The notes: generated from the sequence alone by a model not told the origin. A stretch of DNA of 64,000 nt from Kitasatospora sp. A2-31 (GCF_022288725.1 NZ_JAKNTA010000002.1:594404-658403), one strand, 5' to 3'; positions 48,603 through 57,789 are shown, counted from the first letter of the stretch. Made by a program: numbers and translations.

Positions 48603-50063
48603 TCAGACGACGACGCGCAGGGTGTCGAGCGTCCCGTCCGCGGCGTCCGGGACGACCATCCCGGCCGCGACGCCCGTGCGCAGGTACTCGACCACCTCGC
48701 GGCTCAGCCGCTCACCGGGCAGTGCGGCCGGGACCCCGGGCGGGTACGGGGTCAGCACCTCGGCGGCGATCCGGCCGGCCGCCCGGGTGACGGGGATCGC
48801 CTCGGCGGCGCCGAAGAACGCCTCGCGGGGGGTCAGCGCCTGCTCCAGCCGGAGGTCGGCCGGGTCGGGGACGTCGATCTCGGCCGCGGGCCGTAGCTCG
48901 CCGACGTGGTCGACGAGGTCACGCAGCGCGTCCACCAGGGCGCTGACGGTGTGGCGGTCGTCGGCGAGGCTGAGCTGGGCGCTGATCCGGCGGTGGTCCG
49001 CCAGATGCAGGTCCATCCGGTGGTGGGCCCGCAGCCAGTCGGCGGCCTGGTAGCCGTCCGTCCGCAGACCGGCCAGGTCCACCACCAGCTGCAGCGGATC
49101 GAAGTCCGCCGCCCGGTGCAGCGCGCAGTACTCGGAGCGGCCGTAGAGCCTCAGGCCGGGGATCAGGCCGATCCGCTGCCGGGTGGTGGCGGCCAGCCGC
49201 AGGGCGTGATCGAACAGCTCCCGGCCGTGCTCGACCATCTGCCGCCGCCAGCCGTCCAGGGCCGCGTACACGAGCACGGACGGGCTCGTGGTGCCGACCA
49301 GGTCGGCGCGCGCCCGCAGCTTCACGGGATCGACCAGGTCGCCCTGCACGTGGTAGACGGAACCCTGCTCCAGCCCGGCGCCCGTCTTGTGCACCGAGGT
49401 GACGCACAGGTCCGCTCCCGCGTCCATCGCCCAGGCGGGCAGCCGCGGGTGGAACGGCAGGTGGGCGCCCCAGGCCTCGTCGACGATCAGCGGCCGGCCG
49501 CGCTCGTGGCAGGCCTGGACGGCCCCGGCCAGGTCCGCGCAGCCGCCGTAGGGGGTCGGGCTGGTGACGAGGGCGCCGGCCGCCTCCGGGTGCTCGGCGA
49601 AGGCCTTGGCGTAGGCCCGCGCCGACGGCGGGTGGGCGAAGTGCAGGCTCCGGTCCCACTCCGGGTCGACCCACACCGGGTGGACGCCGGAGAGGATCAG
49701 CCCGGCCGCGACCGACTTGTGCACGTCGCGGCCGATCAGCAACCGTTCCCCGGGCCCGGCTACGGCGAGCATGGCGGCCTTGACGGAGAGCGAGCTGCCG
49801 CAGGTGGAGAAGTAGGCGAGGTCCGCGTGGACGGCGTCGGCCATCAGTTCCTCGGCCTGCAGGAGCACCTCCCCGGTGGAGCGACGGTCGTCGAGGCCCG
49901 CGGTGGCGAGCACGTCGGCCCGGAACAGGGCGTCGCCGAGGGCGGCCCGGACCCGGGGATCGGCGCCGCGGCCCTGCTTGTGGCCGGGCGGGGTGAACGC
50001 CAGCCGGCCCTCTTCGTGGTAGGCGCCGAGGGCTTCGAGGACGGGTGCGCGTGAGTGGTCCAT
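48603..50063 (-). CDS. PLP-dependent Orn/Lys/Arg decarboxylase family protein
   Basis: A 486-residue fold-type I decarboxylase. The N-terminus has FTPPGHKQGRGADPR, D195 in VDEAWGAHLPF contacts the pyridine nitrogen, and K226 in TSVHKTGAGLEQGS binds PLP. The C-terminal domain has TPYPPGVPAALPGE. Family members decarboxylate lysine, arginine or ornithine, giving polyamines that protect against acid stress. Lacks the N-terminal wing domain of inducible enterobacterial enzymes. ATG 50063; no strong ribosome site. Confidence 0.9.
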   Translation of the reverse strand: MDHSRAPVLEALGAYHEEGRLAFTPPGHKQGRGADPRVRAALGDALFRADVLATAGLDDRRSTGEVLLQAEELMADAVHADLAYFSTCGSSLSVKAAMLAVAGPGERLLIGRDVHKSVAAGLILSGVHPVWVDPEWDRSLHFAHPPSARAYAKAFAEHPEAAGALVTSPTPYGGCADLAGAVQACHERGRPLIVDEAWGAHLPFHPRLPAWAMDAGADLCVTSVHKTGAGLEQGSVYHVQGDLVDPVKLRARADLVGTTSPSVLVYAALDGWRRQMVEHGRELFDHALRLAATTRQRIGLIPGLRLYGRSEYCALHRAADFDPLQLVVDLAGLRTDGYQAADWLRAHHRMDLHLADHRRISAQLSLADDRHTVSALVDALRDLVDHVGELRPAAEIDVPDPADLRLEQALTPREAFFGAAEAIPVTRAAGRIAAEVLTPYPPGVPAALPGERLSREVVEYLRTGVAAGMVVPDAADGTLDTLRVVV

Positions 50064-50230
50064 GGCCGGGCGGCTGCCCGGGTGCGGCGGGTGGAAACTC
50101 GGCCGGCGCCGGCCGCAGGGCGGGGCCGGCCGCAGGGCGGGGCCTCGCCCGTACCGAGCGGCCGCCCCGGGGGTGGTAACCGGAGCCGGGACGTACCGGG
50201 CGGATGCCCCGCACCGAGCCCGGCAATCCT

Positions 50231-50288
<58 letters not shown>

Positions 50289-50465
50289 CTTGTGCTTGTG
50301 CCTGCGCCTGCGCCCGTGTCTGTCCCTGGGCCGGGCGCGGCCCGTCCTGGGTCCGGGCGGAGCCCGGCGTTTGGCCGTCGACCGGTCGGGGACACGCCCG
50401 GTCGGGCGGGAGGCCGTCGGCGGGGGAACCGTCCGCGGGGGGAGCCGTCGAGGAGGAGACGAGCG

Positions 50466-51002
50466 ATGTCGAACGATGCCATCGTCCTGCTGCGGGAGGA
50501 CCACAAGGAAGTGCGCCGGCTATTCCGCGAGTACCGGGGGCTCGCCGACGGCGACGGCCCGGGCGACGACCAGGGCCACCAGGGCGGCCACGACCAGGCA
50601 CGGCGCGAGGCGGTCGAACGGATCGTCGAGGCCCTGACCATCCACACCTACCTGGAGGAGGAACTGGTCTACCCCAGGATCCGCCGGGAGGTGCCCGACC
50701 TCGCCGAGGAGATGGACCGCGCGAAGGAGGAGCACCACGTCGCGGACGTGCTCTGCGAGGAGCTCAGCCGGATGACGCCGGAGGACCAGGGCTACGACGC
50801 CAAGACCGCCGTCCTGATCGAGGCGGTCGAGCGGCACATCGAGCAGGAGGAGGGCGCCTGGTTCCCCAGGATCAGGGCCGCGCTCGGCCGCAAGGAACTC
50901 CAGGAGATCGGCCAGCGGATGCAGGCCGTGCGCGAGACGGCGCCGCGCCACCCGGCCCACGGCGGCATGCTGCACCGCATCGCGAACGCGCTCGAAGGCT
51001 GA
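50466..51002 (+). CDS. Hemerythrin HHE-domain protein
   Basis: A 178-residue hemerythrin-like protein with ligand motifs REDHKEVRRLF, HTYLEEELVYP, EEHHVADVL and HIEQEEGAWFP. A Gly/Asp/His-rich insertion (GDGPGDDQGHQGGHDQ) follows the first helix. Probably binds a diiron centre; role in O2/NO sensing or iron handling. ATG 50466 follows GAGGAGGAG. Forms a tandem with another hemerythrin gene 103 bases downstream. Confidence 0.9.
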   Translation: MSNDAIVLLREDHKEVRRLFREYRGLADGDGPGDDQGHQGGHDQARREAVERIVEALTIHTYLEEELVYPRIRREVPDLAEEMDRAKEEHHVADVLCEELSRMTPEDQGYDAKTAVLIEAVERHIEQEEGAWFPRIRAALGRKELQEIGQRMQAVRETAPRHPAHGGMLHRIANALEG

Positions 51003-51105
51003 CCACCGGAGGGCCGACCACCAGAGGCCCGAAGGTCCCGCCACGGCACGGAGCCGCGACCCGCCCCGGGAAGGGCGGCCAGCGGACCGGAGAGGAAGAC
51101 CGACC

Positions 51106-51666
51106 GTGTACCCCGACGAAGACCTGCTCGACCAGCTCACCGCCGACCACCAGGCTGTGCTGGTCCACTTCAGCGAACTCACCGGCCTGCCCAGCGGCGA
51201 CCCGCAGCGCAAGCAGCTGGTCGACCTGCTGACCGACCGGCTGGTCCGCCACACCCGCGCCGAGGAGGAGCTGCTCTACCCGCCCGCCCGCGAGCGGCTC
51301 GCCGACGGCGCCGAGGTGGTCGACGGCGAACTCGCCGACCACCACGCGGTCGAGACGCTGCTCGAAGAGCTCCGCCGCACCGAGGCCGGATCGCCCCACT
51401 TCGACCGCCTGGTCGCCCGCCTGGACGAGGAGGTCACCCGGCACGCCGGCGACGAGGAGGCGCGGCTCTTCCCGGCCCTGCGCGCCGTCACCACCGAGAG
51501 CGAGCGGCGCGTCCTGGCCGCCCGTGCGCACGAGACCAAGGATCTCTCCTCCGGCCGCCCCCGCCACCATCCCCCCAGCGCACGCCCGGCCGATCATCTG
51601 CCGCCGCCGGAGCGCCCCCTCACCGCGCGGCTGCGTGACTTCCTGGCCCCGGGCGGGCCGCACTGA
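51106..51666 (+). CDS. Hemerythrin HHE-domain protein
   Basis: A 186-residue hemerythrin-like protein (TADHQAVLVHF, HTRAEEELLYP, ADHHAVETLL, HAGDEEARLFP) with a Pro/Arg-rich C-terminal tail of about 40 residues. GTG 51106 follows GGAGAGGAAG. Likely co-transcribed with the preceding hemerythrin gene and of similar function. Confidence 0.9.
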   Translation: MYPDEDLLDQLTADHQAVLVHFSELTGLPSGDPQRKQLVDLLTDRLVRHTRAEEELLYPPARERLADGAEVVDGELADHHAVETLLEELRRTEAGSPHFDRLVARLDEEVTRHAGDEEARLFPALRAVTTESERRVLAARAHETKDLSSGRPRHHPPSARPADHLPPPERPLTARLRDFLAPGGPH

Positions 51667-51712
51667 CCGGGCCGGCCCGGAGCTCCGGCACCGCGCCCAC
51701 CGACCGAGAGGA

Positions 51713-51814
51713 ATGACCGCCGTGCGTGAGGAAGTCGCCGCCCCGACCGGACGGCCCCCGGGCCCCGGCCGCTCGGTCCCCCTCGGCCGCCCCGGCACAG
51801 GGAGCCGGCCATGA
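51713..51814 (+). CDS. Possible 33-residue leader ORF coupled to VOC gene
   Basis: A short ORF (begins MTAVREEVAAPTGRPPG) whose stop overlaps the next start as ATGA. GAGAGGA immediately precedes its ATG, closer than ideal; GTG 51722 is an alternative. No family; it may simply couple translation. Confidence 0.3.
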   Translation: MTAVREEVAAPTGRPPGPGRSVPLGRPGTGSRP

Positions 51815-52659
51815 CACCGGAATCCTCGCCGAACCCGTGCTGCGTCCCCGCCGCCCCCTGCTGGGTGAGCCTGCTCAGCCGGGACGCCCTCGCTGCGAAG
51901 ACGTTCTACGGCCCGCTGCTGGGCTGGACCTTCCGACAGGTGCCGAGCCCCTGGGGCCCGTACCTGCACGGCCTCGTCGACGGCGCGGTCGTCGCCGGCA
52001 TCGCGGAGGTCGCCCGTCAATGGGAGTTCCCGGTCACCTGGACCACCTACTTCGGAACGGAGGACGCCGACGCCACCGCCGAGCGGGTGCGGTCCGGCGG
52101 AGGCACGGTCGCGGTCGGACCGCTGACCCTGGACGGCGGCCGCATCGTCCTCGCCGCGGACAACCAGAACGCCGCCTTCGGCATCTGGCAGGCGCAGCAA
52201 CGACCGCCCCGCCGCCTGTGCGGGCCGGGCGCTCCGGTCTGGACCGAGCTGCGCACCGGCGACGCCTTCGCCGCCGCGTTGTTCTACGGCCGTGTCTTCG
52301 GCTGGGACGAGCGGGATCCGAACCGGTACGAGGTGCGCTACGAGCACGACCGGGTCGTCCTGCGGATCGACGGCCGGGAGGCGGCCGCCCTGCGCGGCGG
52401 CGGAGTCGAGGCCACGCCGGAGCCGGTGCTGCGCACCCGCTGGCACGTGTACTTCGAGGCGGAGGACGTGGACCGGTCGGCGCAGGACGCCGTCCGCCTG
52501 GGCGGACGGATCGCCGCACCCCCGGCGGACTCCTCCTACGGCCGGGTGGCCGCGCTCCACGACCCGGAGGGCGGGCTGTTCCATCTCGTCTCCGGTCCGC
52601 CCGGTGCGCGGGCGCAGGCCGGCAGCCGCGCTCTCGTCGCCGGCGATCAGCGGCCCTAG
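51811..52659 (+). CDS. VOC family (glyoxalase/bleomycin resistance-like) protein
   Basis: A 282-residue protein with two tandem VOC modules (about 12-130 and 135-255). CCWVSLLSRDALAAKTFYGP and GAPVWTELRTGDAFAAALFY begin the two halves, and each ends in a VAGI/VLRI-type strand. Similar proteins are named hydroxylase or glyoxalase but usually lack proven activity. ATG 51811 follows AGGGAG. Confidence 0.88.
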   Translation: MTPESSPNPCCVPAAPCWVSLLSRDALAAKTFYGPLLGWTFRQVPSPWGPYLHGLVDGAVVAGIAEVARQWEFPVTWTTYFGTEDADATAERVRSGGGTVAVGPLTLDGGRIVLAADNQNAAFGIWQAQQRPPRRLCGPGAPVWTELRTGDAFAAALFYGRVFGWDERDPNRYEVRYEHDRVVLRIDGREAAALRGGGVEATPEPVLRTRWHVYFEAEDVDRSAQDAVRLGGRIAAPPADSSYGRVAALHDPEGGLFHLVSGPPGARAQAGSRALVAGDQRP

Positions 52660-52674
52660 CCCGGAGGCGTGGAC

Positions 52675-52968
52675 ATGGGCGCACCGACCGGTCCGGTACG
52701 GCAGTGGACCTTCCTGACCAGCCACGCCCGTGTCCTCGTCCAGATCGCGCGCGACCCCGGCATCCGGGTCCGCGAGATCGCCGCCCGCTGCCTGCTCACC
52801 GAGCGCGCGGTGCAGCGGATCATCGTCGACCTGGAGGAGGCCGGCTACCTCAGCCACGAGCGGCAGGGGCGCGTGAACCAGTACCACGTCATCGCCGGCA
52901 AGCAGCTGCGTCATCCGGCCGACAGCGGGCCCACCATCGCGGAGCTGCTCGCCGTCCTGCTCCGCTGA
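52675..52968 (+). CDS. Winged helix-turn-helix regulator (MarR/ArsR-like)
   Basis: A 97-residue DNA-binding protein: WTFLTSHARVLVQIARDPGI, RVREIAARCLLTERAVQRII as the helix-turn-helix, and DLEEAGYLSHERQGRVNQYH as the wing. No ligand domain. ATG 52675 has GGAGG 7 bases upstream (GTG 52669 is in frame). Follows the VOC gene by 15 bases and may regulate it. Confidence 0.85.
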   Translation: MGAPTGPVRQWTFLTSHARVLVQIARDPGIRVREIAARCLLTERAVQRIIVDLEEAGYLSHERQGRVNQYHVIAGKQLRHPADSGPTIAELLAVLLR

Positions 52969-53055
52969 GCCGACCGCTCGCTCCGGCCGTCCCGCCGGGC
53001 GCCACGGGTTTGACCGCGGCGAACGCTGCCGAGACGCGGAACAGGTGGTGATGGC

Positions 53056-53424
53056 ATGAAACTCACCCATCCGGCCGACACCGGCGGCGACCGGCGCAGT
53101 CGTTTCGCCAGCCTCGCCGAGGCCGGGTCCAACTTCACCGGCTCGCTGCTCTTCTCCAGCGTGTGCGTGCTGCTGGTCACGGCGTTCGTGCTGCTGTACG
53201 CCGTGGACGCCCCGGTCGGCGTGCAGTTCTTCGTCGGAGACCTGATGTCGGCGGTGACCCTGCTGTTGCTGGCCCTGCTGAAGAACTCCGAGCGCCGGGC
53301 CGATCGGGCCGTCCAGCGCAAGCTCGACGCGATCGCCGCCGCGCTCCTGGAGGAGCAGGAGGGGCGCCCGGGCGAAGCCCAGCAGGACCTCCGCGACGCG
53401 ATCCGGATGGAGGAACAGATCTGA
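53056..53424 (+). CDS. Low-affinity iron permease family protein
   Basis: A 122-residue protein with two hydrophobic helices (SLLFSSVCVLLVTAFVLLYA; SAVTLLLLALLKNSERRADR) and a soluble helical C-terminus (VQRKLDAIAAALLEEQEGRP). This matches the small bacterial proteins grouped with low-affinity iron permeases; transport has not been shown for most. ATG 53056 follows AGGTGG. It lies 58 bases before Ku. Confidence 0.8.
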   Translation: MKLTHPADTGGDRRSRFASLAEAGSNFTGSLLFSSVCVLLVTAFVLLYAVDAPVGVQFFVGDLMSAVTLLLLALLKNSERRADRAVQRKLDAIAAALLEEQEGRPGEAQQDLRDAIRMEEQI

Positions 53425-53482
53425 CCGGCGGCGGACGAGGCGGCCGGGGGAACCACGACGAAGGGGGGACGAGGAGGCGCAG

Positions 53483-54577
53483 ATGGCCAGACCCGTGTGG
53501 AGCGGCGTGCTCACGTTCGGCCTGGTGACCGTGCCGGTGGCCCTGTACACGGCGACGGAGGACCGCTCGGTCCGCTTCCACCAGCTCCAGCGCGGGACTT
53601 CCGACCGGGTCCGCAACAAGCGGGTGAACGAGCGCACCGGCAAGGAGGTCCCCTACGCGGACATCGTGAAGGGCTACGAGCTCACCGAGGGCGAGTACGT
53701 CGTCGTCGAGCCGGAGGAGCTGGAGCAGATCTCCCCGGGCCGCTCGAAGACGATCGACATCTCCGGCTTCGTCGACCTGGACGAGATCGACCCGATCTAC
53801 TTCGACCGCACGTACTACCTCGGGCCCCGCTCGAAGGAGTACGCCAAGATCTACGCCCTTCTGACGCAGTCCCTCGAACGGTCGCACCGCGCCGGGCTGG
53901 CCATGTTCGCCATGCGCGGCAAGGAGTACCTGACCGCCGTCCGCGCGGAGCACGGCCTGCTCGAACTGCACACCATGCACTTCGCCGACGAGGTCCGCGA
54001 CCCACGGCGCGAGGTGGACGGCCTCCCCGGCGAGGAGGTGAAGCCCAGCACCAGGGAGCTGGACACCGCGGAGCAGCTGATCGGCATGCTGGAGGTCGAC
54101 TGGGATCCGCAGGAGTACCACGACACCTACGCGGAGCAGGTGCGCAAGCTGGTCGAGGACAAGGCCGCCGGCCGGGAGATCGCCGTCTCCGAGGGGCCGC
54201 CGGCCGAGGCCACCAACGTGGTCGATCTGATGGACGTGCTGCGCCGCAGCCTGGAGGGTGCCCGGGGCGGGAAGGCGCCGTCCGCCGCGGTGGGGTCCGC
54301 GGACGAGGCGCCCGCCGCCGGGAAGGCGGCTGCGAAGAAGTCGGCTGCGAGGACGGCCACTGCGAAGAAGTCCGCTGCGACAACGGCCGCTGCGCGGAAG
54401 GCCACGGGCGGTCGTGCGGCGGCGAACCAGAGGGAGGATCTCGGCCGGCTCACCAAGGCCGAGCTGTACCAGCGCGCGACCGACCTCGACATCCCGCACC
54501 GCTCCACCATGAACCGGGACGAGTTGCTGGACGCCGTCCGGAAGGCCGGTCGGAAGCGCCTGCGCGCCGCGTCCTGA
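53483..54577 (+). CDS. ku: Non-homologous end-joining protein Ku
   Basis: A 364-residue bacterial Ku. ARPVWSGVLTFGLVTVPVAL opens the core (1-255); ELHTMHFADEVRDP and DTAEQLIGMLEVDWDPQEYH are canonical. The tail (265-310) is Lys/Ala-rich like the extended DNA-binding tails of actinobacterial Ku, followed by a SAP/Rho-N-like domain (LTKAELYQRATDLDIPHRST). Ku binds broken ends and recruits LigD activities, here encoded as separate proteins 42 kb away. ATG 53483 follows GAGGAGG. Confidence 0.95.
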   Translation: MARPVWSGVLTFGLVTVPVALYTATEDRSVRFHQLQRGTSDRVRNKRVNERTGKEVPYADIVKGYELTEGEYVVVEPEELEQISPGRSKTIDISGFVDLDEIDPIYFDRTYYLGPRSKEYAKIYALLTQSLERSHRAGLAMFAMRGKEYLTAVRAEHGLLELHTMHFADEVRDPRREVDGLPGEEVKPSTRELDTAEQLIGMLEVDWDPQEYHDTYAEQVRKLVEDKAAGREIAVSEGPPAEATNVVDLMDVLRRSLEGARGGKAPSAAVGSADEAPAAGKAAAKKSAARTATAKKSAATTAAARKATGGRAAANQREDLGRLTKAELYQRATDLDIPHRSTMNRDELLDAVRKAGRKRLRAAS

Positions 54578-54616
54578 GCCGGCCTGCGCGGAGGCCGGCC
54601 CTGCGCGACCCGCAGG

Positions 54617-54949
54617 TCAACGGCCTGCCGGGGGTGCCTGTTGCACCGTCGTCGTGCGCCAGGGAGCGGCGGGGTGGGTCGGCACCGGGTCATCGGCCAG
54701 GCGCAGGGCGTGGACGTCCCGGCCTCGGCCGGTCTCGTCGCGGACGGGGCCGAGGTAGGCGTGGCCGGTGAGGTGACACCAGGCGGGCAGGTCGAGAGGG
54801 GCCGCCGGGTCGGTGGTGACGACGTGGACGATCGTGCCGCCGGGAGCGCCGGCGATGAGCCTGCGCAGGTGGAGCAGCAGGGTGACGCAGAGCATTCCGC
54901 TGCCGTCGACCAGGAGCGGGGTGCTCACGCCGCCGGTGGTGCGGGTCAT
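54617..54949 (-). CDS. TusA-like sulfurtransferase-fold protein lacking CPxP
   Basis: A 110-residue protein with TusA-family pattern: LLVDGSGMLCVTLLLHLRRL followed by IVHVVTTDPAAPLDLPAWCH and LTGHAYLG. The usual CPxP at the first helix is MLCVTL: the Cys is present but both prolines are missing. A C-terminal extension of about 35 residues follows. It may still carry persulfide or may be diverged. ATG 54949. Confidence 0.68.
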   Translation of the reverse strand: MTRTTGGVSTPLLVDGSGMLCVTLLLHLRRLIAGAPGGTIVHVVTTDPAAPLDLPAWCHLTGHAYLGPVRDETGRGRDVHALRLADDPVPTHPAAPWRTTTVQQAPPAGR

Positions 54950-54969
54950 GCGGTGGCCCCGACGGGAAC

Positions 54970-55007
54970 GGCCGACAGGCGCCCTGCGAGTAGGGCGCCT
55001 GTCGGCC
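54970..55007 (-). terminator. Strong terminator hairpin
   Basis: A 16-base-pair perfect stem GGCCGACAGGCGCCCT/AGGGCGCCTGTCGGCC with a 6-base loop, downstream of the minus-strand gene at 55211 and upstream of the TusA-like gene. Confidence 0.85.
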
Positions 55008-55058
55008 GGTCGGCGGTCCCGCCGTCACGCCGTGGGTGACGGCCCGCCGCGGTGGTGC

Positions 55059-55211
55059 TCATCCGCCGAGGCGGGCGAGGAGCAGGCGCGCCCGCCGGGT
55101 CTTGGCCTCGGCGCGGTTCTTCAGGTACAGCGCGTGGGCGAGGCGGTGCTGCTCGGCCTCACGCATCCGCTCGTCGATGATCGCGCGCGCGGTGTCGAGG
55201 TGGTAGTTCAT
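55059..55211 (-). CDS. Small basic helical protein of unknown function
   Basis: A 50-residue protein predicted to be one long amphipathic helix (NYHLDTARAIIDERMREAEQ; LKNRAEAKTRRARLLLARL). No family recognised. ATG 55211 with GGGGGAA upstream. The 247 bases beyond it are AT-richer than average and hold a TAGAAT -10-like element on the minus strand at 55288-55293, but no further gene. Confidence 0.6.
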   Translation of the reverse strand: MNYHLDTARAIIDERMREAEQHRLAHALYLKNRAEAKTRRARLLLARLGG

Positions 55212-55458
55212 GACGGTCGTTCCCCCTGCCGGCGGGTGGCCTGCCGATGGCTTCGGCATCGGCTCCGAAGGCCTCCCTGCGCCTATGATTCTACACCAAT
55301 TCTTGGAGAGGGGTCGCCATTTCGGAGCCGAGTTGGGGAGTTGTCCTACTGTTTGAAGGTCTGTCGGTTGGTGAGCAGAGGGTGTGCCGGATGTGGCCGC
55401 CTGCTGGCCGATGGCGGTCCGGGCGGGTGGCCGGGACGGCGCCGGCCGGCGGGTCGCG

Positions 55459-56031
55459 TCAGTGGACGACGTCGAAGACGTTCAGCTGCAGGCCGTTGTC
55501 GTAGGCCCGGTGCTCGACCAGCCGGAGCTTCTGGGCGTCCTTGTCCGTGGTGCTGAAGAGGCGCTTGCCCGCACCCAGCAGGAGCGGGAAGACGAGCAGG
55601 TGGTAGCGGTCGATCAGCCCGGCGTCCGAGAGGCTCTGGTTCAGCGAGGCGCTGCCGTGGACGATGATGGGGCCGCCCTCGGTCCGCTTCAGCGCGGCGA
55701 CCTCGTCGAGCGAGCGCAGGATCGTCGTCTCGCCCCAGTTCGACACCAGGTCGTCCTCGGTGAGGGTGGTGGAGACGACGTACTTCGGAATCACCTTGTA
55801 CTCGGCGAAGTCCGCCATGTCCGGCCACACCGGGCTGAACGCCTCGTAGCTGATGCGGCCCATCAGCATCGCGGTGGCCTCGCTCTGCTCCCGGCCCTTG
55901 ATCTCGAACGCCTCGGGCAGGAAGTCGGTGTGCTTGAAGGTCCACCCGGAGTTCCGGTAGCCGGGCTCGCCGCCCGGGGCCTCGACGACGCCGTCGAGCG
56001 AGATGAAGGCAGTGCTGATCAGGGTGCGCAT
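55459..56031 (-). CDS. Dihydrofolate reductase-family (RibD C-terminal) protein
   Basis: A 190-residue protein of the DHFR/RibD C-terminal fold: TLISTAFISLDGVVEAPGGE, TAMLMGRISYEAFSPVWPDM, GGPIIVHGSASLNQSL and VFPLLLGAGKRLF. Such yyaP-like proteins are NADPH-dependent reductases of unknown substrate; true folate metabolism is unlikely. ATG 56031 follows GAAGGAA. The upstream 200 bases hold no gene. Confidence 0.88.
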   Translation of the reverse strand: MRTLISTAFISLDGVVEAPGGEPGYRNSGWTFKHTDFLPEAFEIKGREQSEATAMLMGRISYEAFSPVWPDMADFAEYKVIPKYVVSTTLTEDDLVSNWGETTILRSLDEVAALKRTEGGPIIVHGSASLNQSLSDAGLIDRYHLLVFPLLLGAGKRLFSTTDKDAQKLRLVEHRAYDNGLQLNVFDVVH

Positions 56032-56236
56032 GTCCGGGTGTTCCTTCGCGTTCGGTTGCCACGTCTCGACCGGCCCTTCGACGACACCGCCACGACCACA
56101 CCTGCAGCGCGCCGTCCGGACCGGTCATGGGTTCTGACTGTGGATCATGGACGAACTCATCGGTCGCCGTCCAGCATCGTCGCCGACGGGACCCAGGCGT
56201 CCTCGCCCCGGGCCCGCCCTCGCGGGTGCCACGTCG

Positions 56237-56281
56237 AAGGCCCCGCTCCACCGGCCTTAGGGTCCGGTGGAGCGGGGCCTT
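56237..56281 (-). terminator. Terminator hairpin
   Basis: An 18-base-pair perfect stem (56237-56254 with 56264-56281) and a 9-base loop, just beyond the end of the carotenoid oxygenase gene on the minus strand. Confidence 0.85.
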
Positions 56282-56305
56282 CGCTTCGCGCGCGGGTGCG
56301 GGGCG

Positions 56306-57670
56306 TCAGCCGCGGGCGGCGTCCTGGCCGGTGTCGGGGATCCAGGAGCCGTGGAGTCCGGCGCTGACGCGGTGGGGCAGGTGAACGGTGGCGAGGCGGT
56401 CGAGGCCGGTGGCGTCGAGGACCAGCAGCTGCGAGGCGTCCTGCTTGAGGTCGGTCACGACGGTGAGCAGGTAGCCCTCGTCCTCGCCGGTGGCTCCGGC
56501 GGCCGGGACGAAGAGGGCCTCACTGGGCATCCGGGCGTCGCCGACCGGGCGGATGCGGCGCGCCCCGGTGATGCGGTCGTACTTGACGACGCCGTAGCCG
56601 CCGAAGCCCTCCTCGTCGGGGAAGGAGACCGCGTACCGGTAGCGGTTCTCGGCGCCCAGGTACTCCTCGTTGAGGGTCGGGAACTCCACCGGCAGGTCGT
56701 CGATGATCTGCTCGTCGACGGTGCCGGCCATGAGGTCGACCACCCAGCGTCGCGTGTAGGAGCGGCTGACGGGCTCGCTGCCGCGCCCGGGGGCGCCGGT
56801 CCACCAGTTCCAGGAGAGCCGGAACCCTTCCCGGTCCACGGTGGGGCCCTCCAGGACGATGCGGCCCAGGCCGTCCTCGTAGGCGTTGGCGACGTGCAGC
56901 ATGTTGCCCGGCTCGATGGAGAACCAGCGGACGCGCCCGGCGCCGTGGCCGCCGCGCGGCATCACGCCGATGCGGGCGGGCTGCTCGTCGCTCCAGCCGT
57001 AGGGGATGCCCGAGTGATCGGTGGGGTCGAAGGTCACGGTGCCCTCGACGAAGACCACGTGGCGGCGGGTGATGGCGAAGTCGTGCTTGAGCGAGGCGGT
57101 CGCGCCCGGGACCTCGGCGCTGTGGACGATCCCGCCCTTGGCGTCGGCGACGTAGTACGTCAGGAACGGCGGGAAGGGTGAGGACGCGAAGAAGTGGAGC
57201 TCGCCCGTCACCGGGTCCTCCTTGGGATGCGCGGTCATCGCGGTGCGCAGCCTTCCGTCGAAGTCGTACGCCCCGACCGTGTCCAGCTCCCGGGTGAGCT
57301 CGAACGGCAGGTTCGCCTCGCAGAGGGCGAGCAGCCGGCCGCCGTGCTCGATGACGTGGGTGCCGGCGGCGCTGGCGGTCAGGTCGGGGCCGTGCTCGGT
57401 CAGGTAGGGGGCGCCGTCGAGGGCGGGGGTGCGCACCCAGCGGTTGCGGTACCACTCGGCGCGGCCCTCGCGGAGCCGGATGCCGTACACCATGCCGCTG
57501 CCCTTGAACCAGTGGGTGGGGGTGATGCCGGGCTTGGGGTTGTGGCTGTTGCGGACCAGCCGGCCGGTCAGCTCGGGCGGCAGGGTGCCCTCGACGGTCA
57601 GCCCGGTGGCGGTGAGCTCGTCGGCGACCGGGGTGTAGTGACCGGTCAGGTACGGCTTGGGGGCGTTCAT
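56306..57670 (-). CDS. Carotenoid oxygenase family protein
   Basis: A 454-residue protein of the carotenoid cleavage dioxygenase/stilbene oxygenase family, a seven-bladed propeller with Fe(II) held by four His. Candidate ligands lie in MTAHPKEDPVTGELHFF, SLKHDFAITRRH, NMLHVANAYEDG and the terminal GLHGSWIP. The substrate could be a carotenoid, apocarotenoid or stilbenoid; no carotenoid genes are nearby. ATG 57670 follows GAAAGGA. Its leader contains a heptamer repeat. Confidence 0.93.
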   Translation of the reverse strand: MNAPKPYLTGHYTPVADELTATGLTVEGTLPPELTGRLVRNSHNPKPGITPTHWFKGSGMVYGIRLREGRAEWYRNRWVRTPALDGAPYLTEHGPDLTASAAGTHVIEHGGRLLALCEANLPFELTRELDTVGAYDFDGRLRTAMTAHPKEDPVTGELHFFASSPFPPFLTYYVADAKGGIVHSAEVPGATASLKHDFAITRRHVVFVEGTVTFDPTDHSGIPYGWSDEQPARIGVMPRGGHGAGRVRWFSIEPGNMLHVANAYEDGLGRIVLEGPTVDREGFRLSWNWWTGAPGRGSEPVSRSYTRRWVVDLMAGTVDEQIIDDLPVEFPTLNEEYLGAENRYRYAVSFPDEEGFGGYGVVKYDRITGARRIRPVGDARMPSEALFVPAAGATGEDEGYLLTVVTDLKQDASQLLVLDATGLDRLATVHLPHRVSAGLHGSWIPDTGQDAARG

Positions 57671-57685
57671 GGCGTGGATCCTTTC

Positions 57686-57727
57686 GGTGTGCGGTGTGCG
57701 GTGTGCGGTGTGCGGTGTGCGGTGTGC
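57686..57727. repeat. GGTGTGC heptamer repeat, six copies
   Basis: Six perfect copies of GGTGTGC starting 15 bases upstream of the carotenoid oxygenase start, in its 5' leader. The repeat length (7) means slippage changes leader length without a reading-frame constraint, possibly tuning expression. Confidence 0.9.
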
Positions 57728-57789
57728 GGAGTCGGGTGGTCCGGGGGTCGTGACCGGGATCGTCGGAGGGACCGGCCCGGTCGGTCGGT

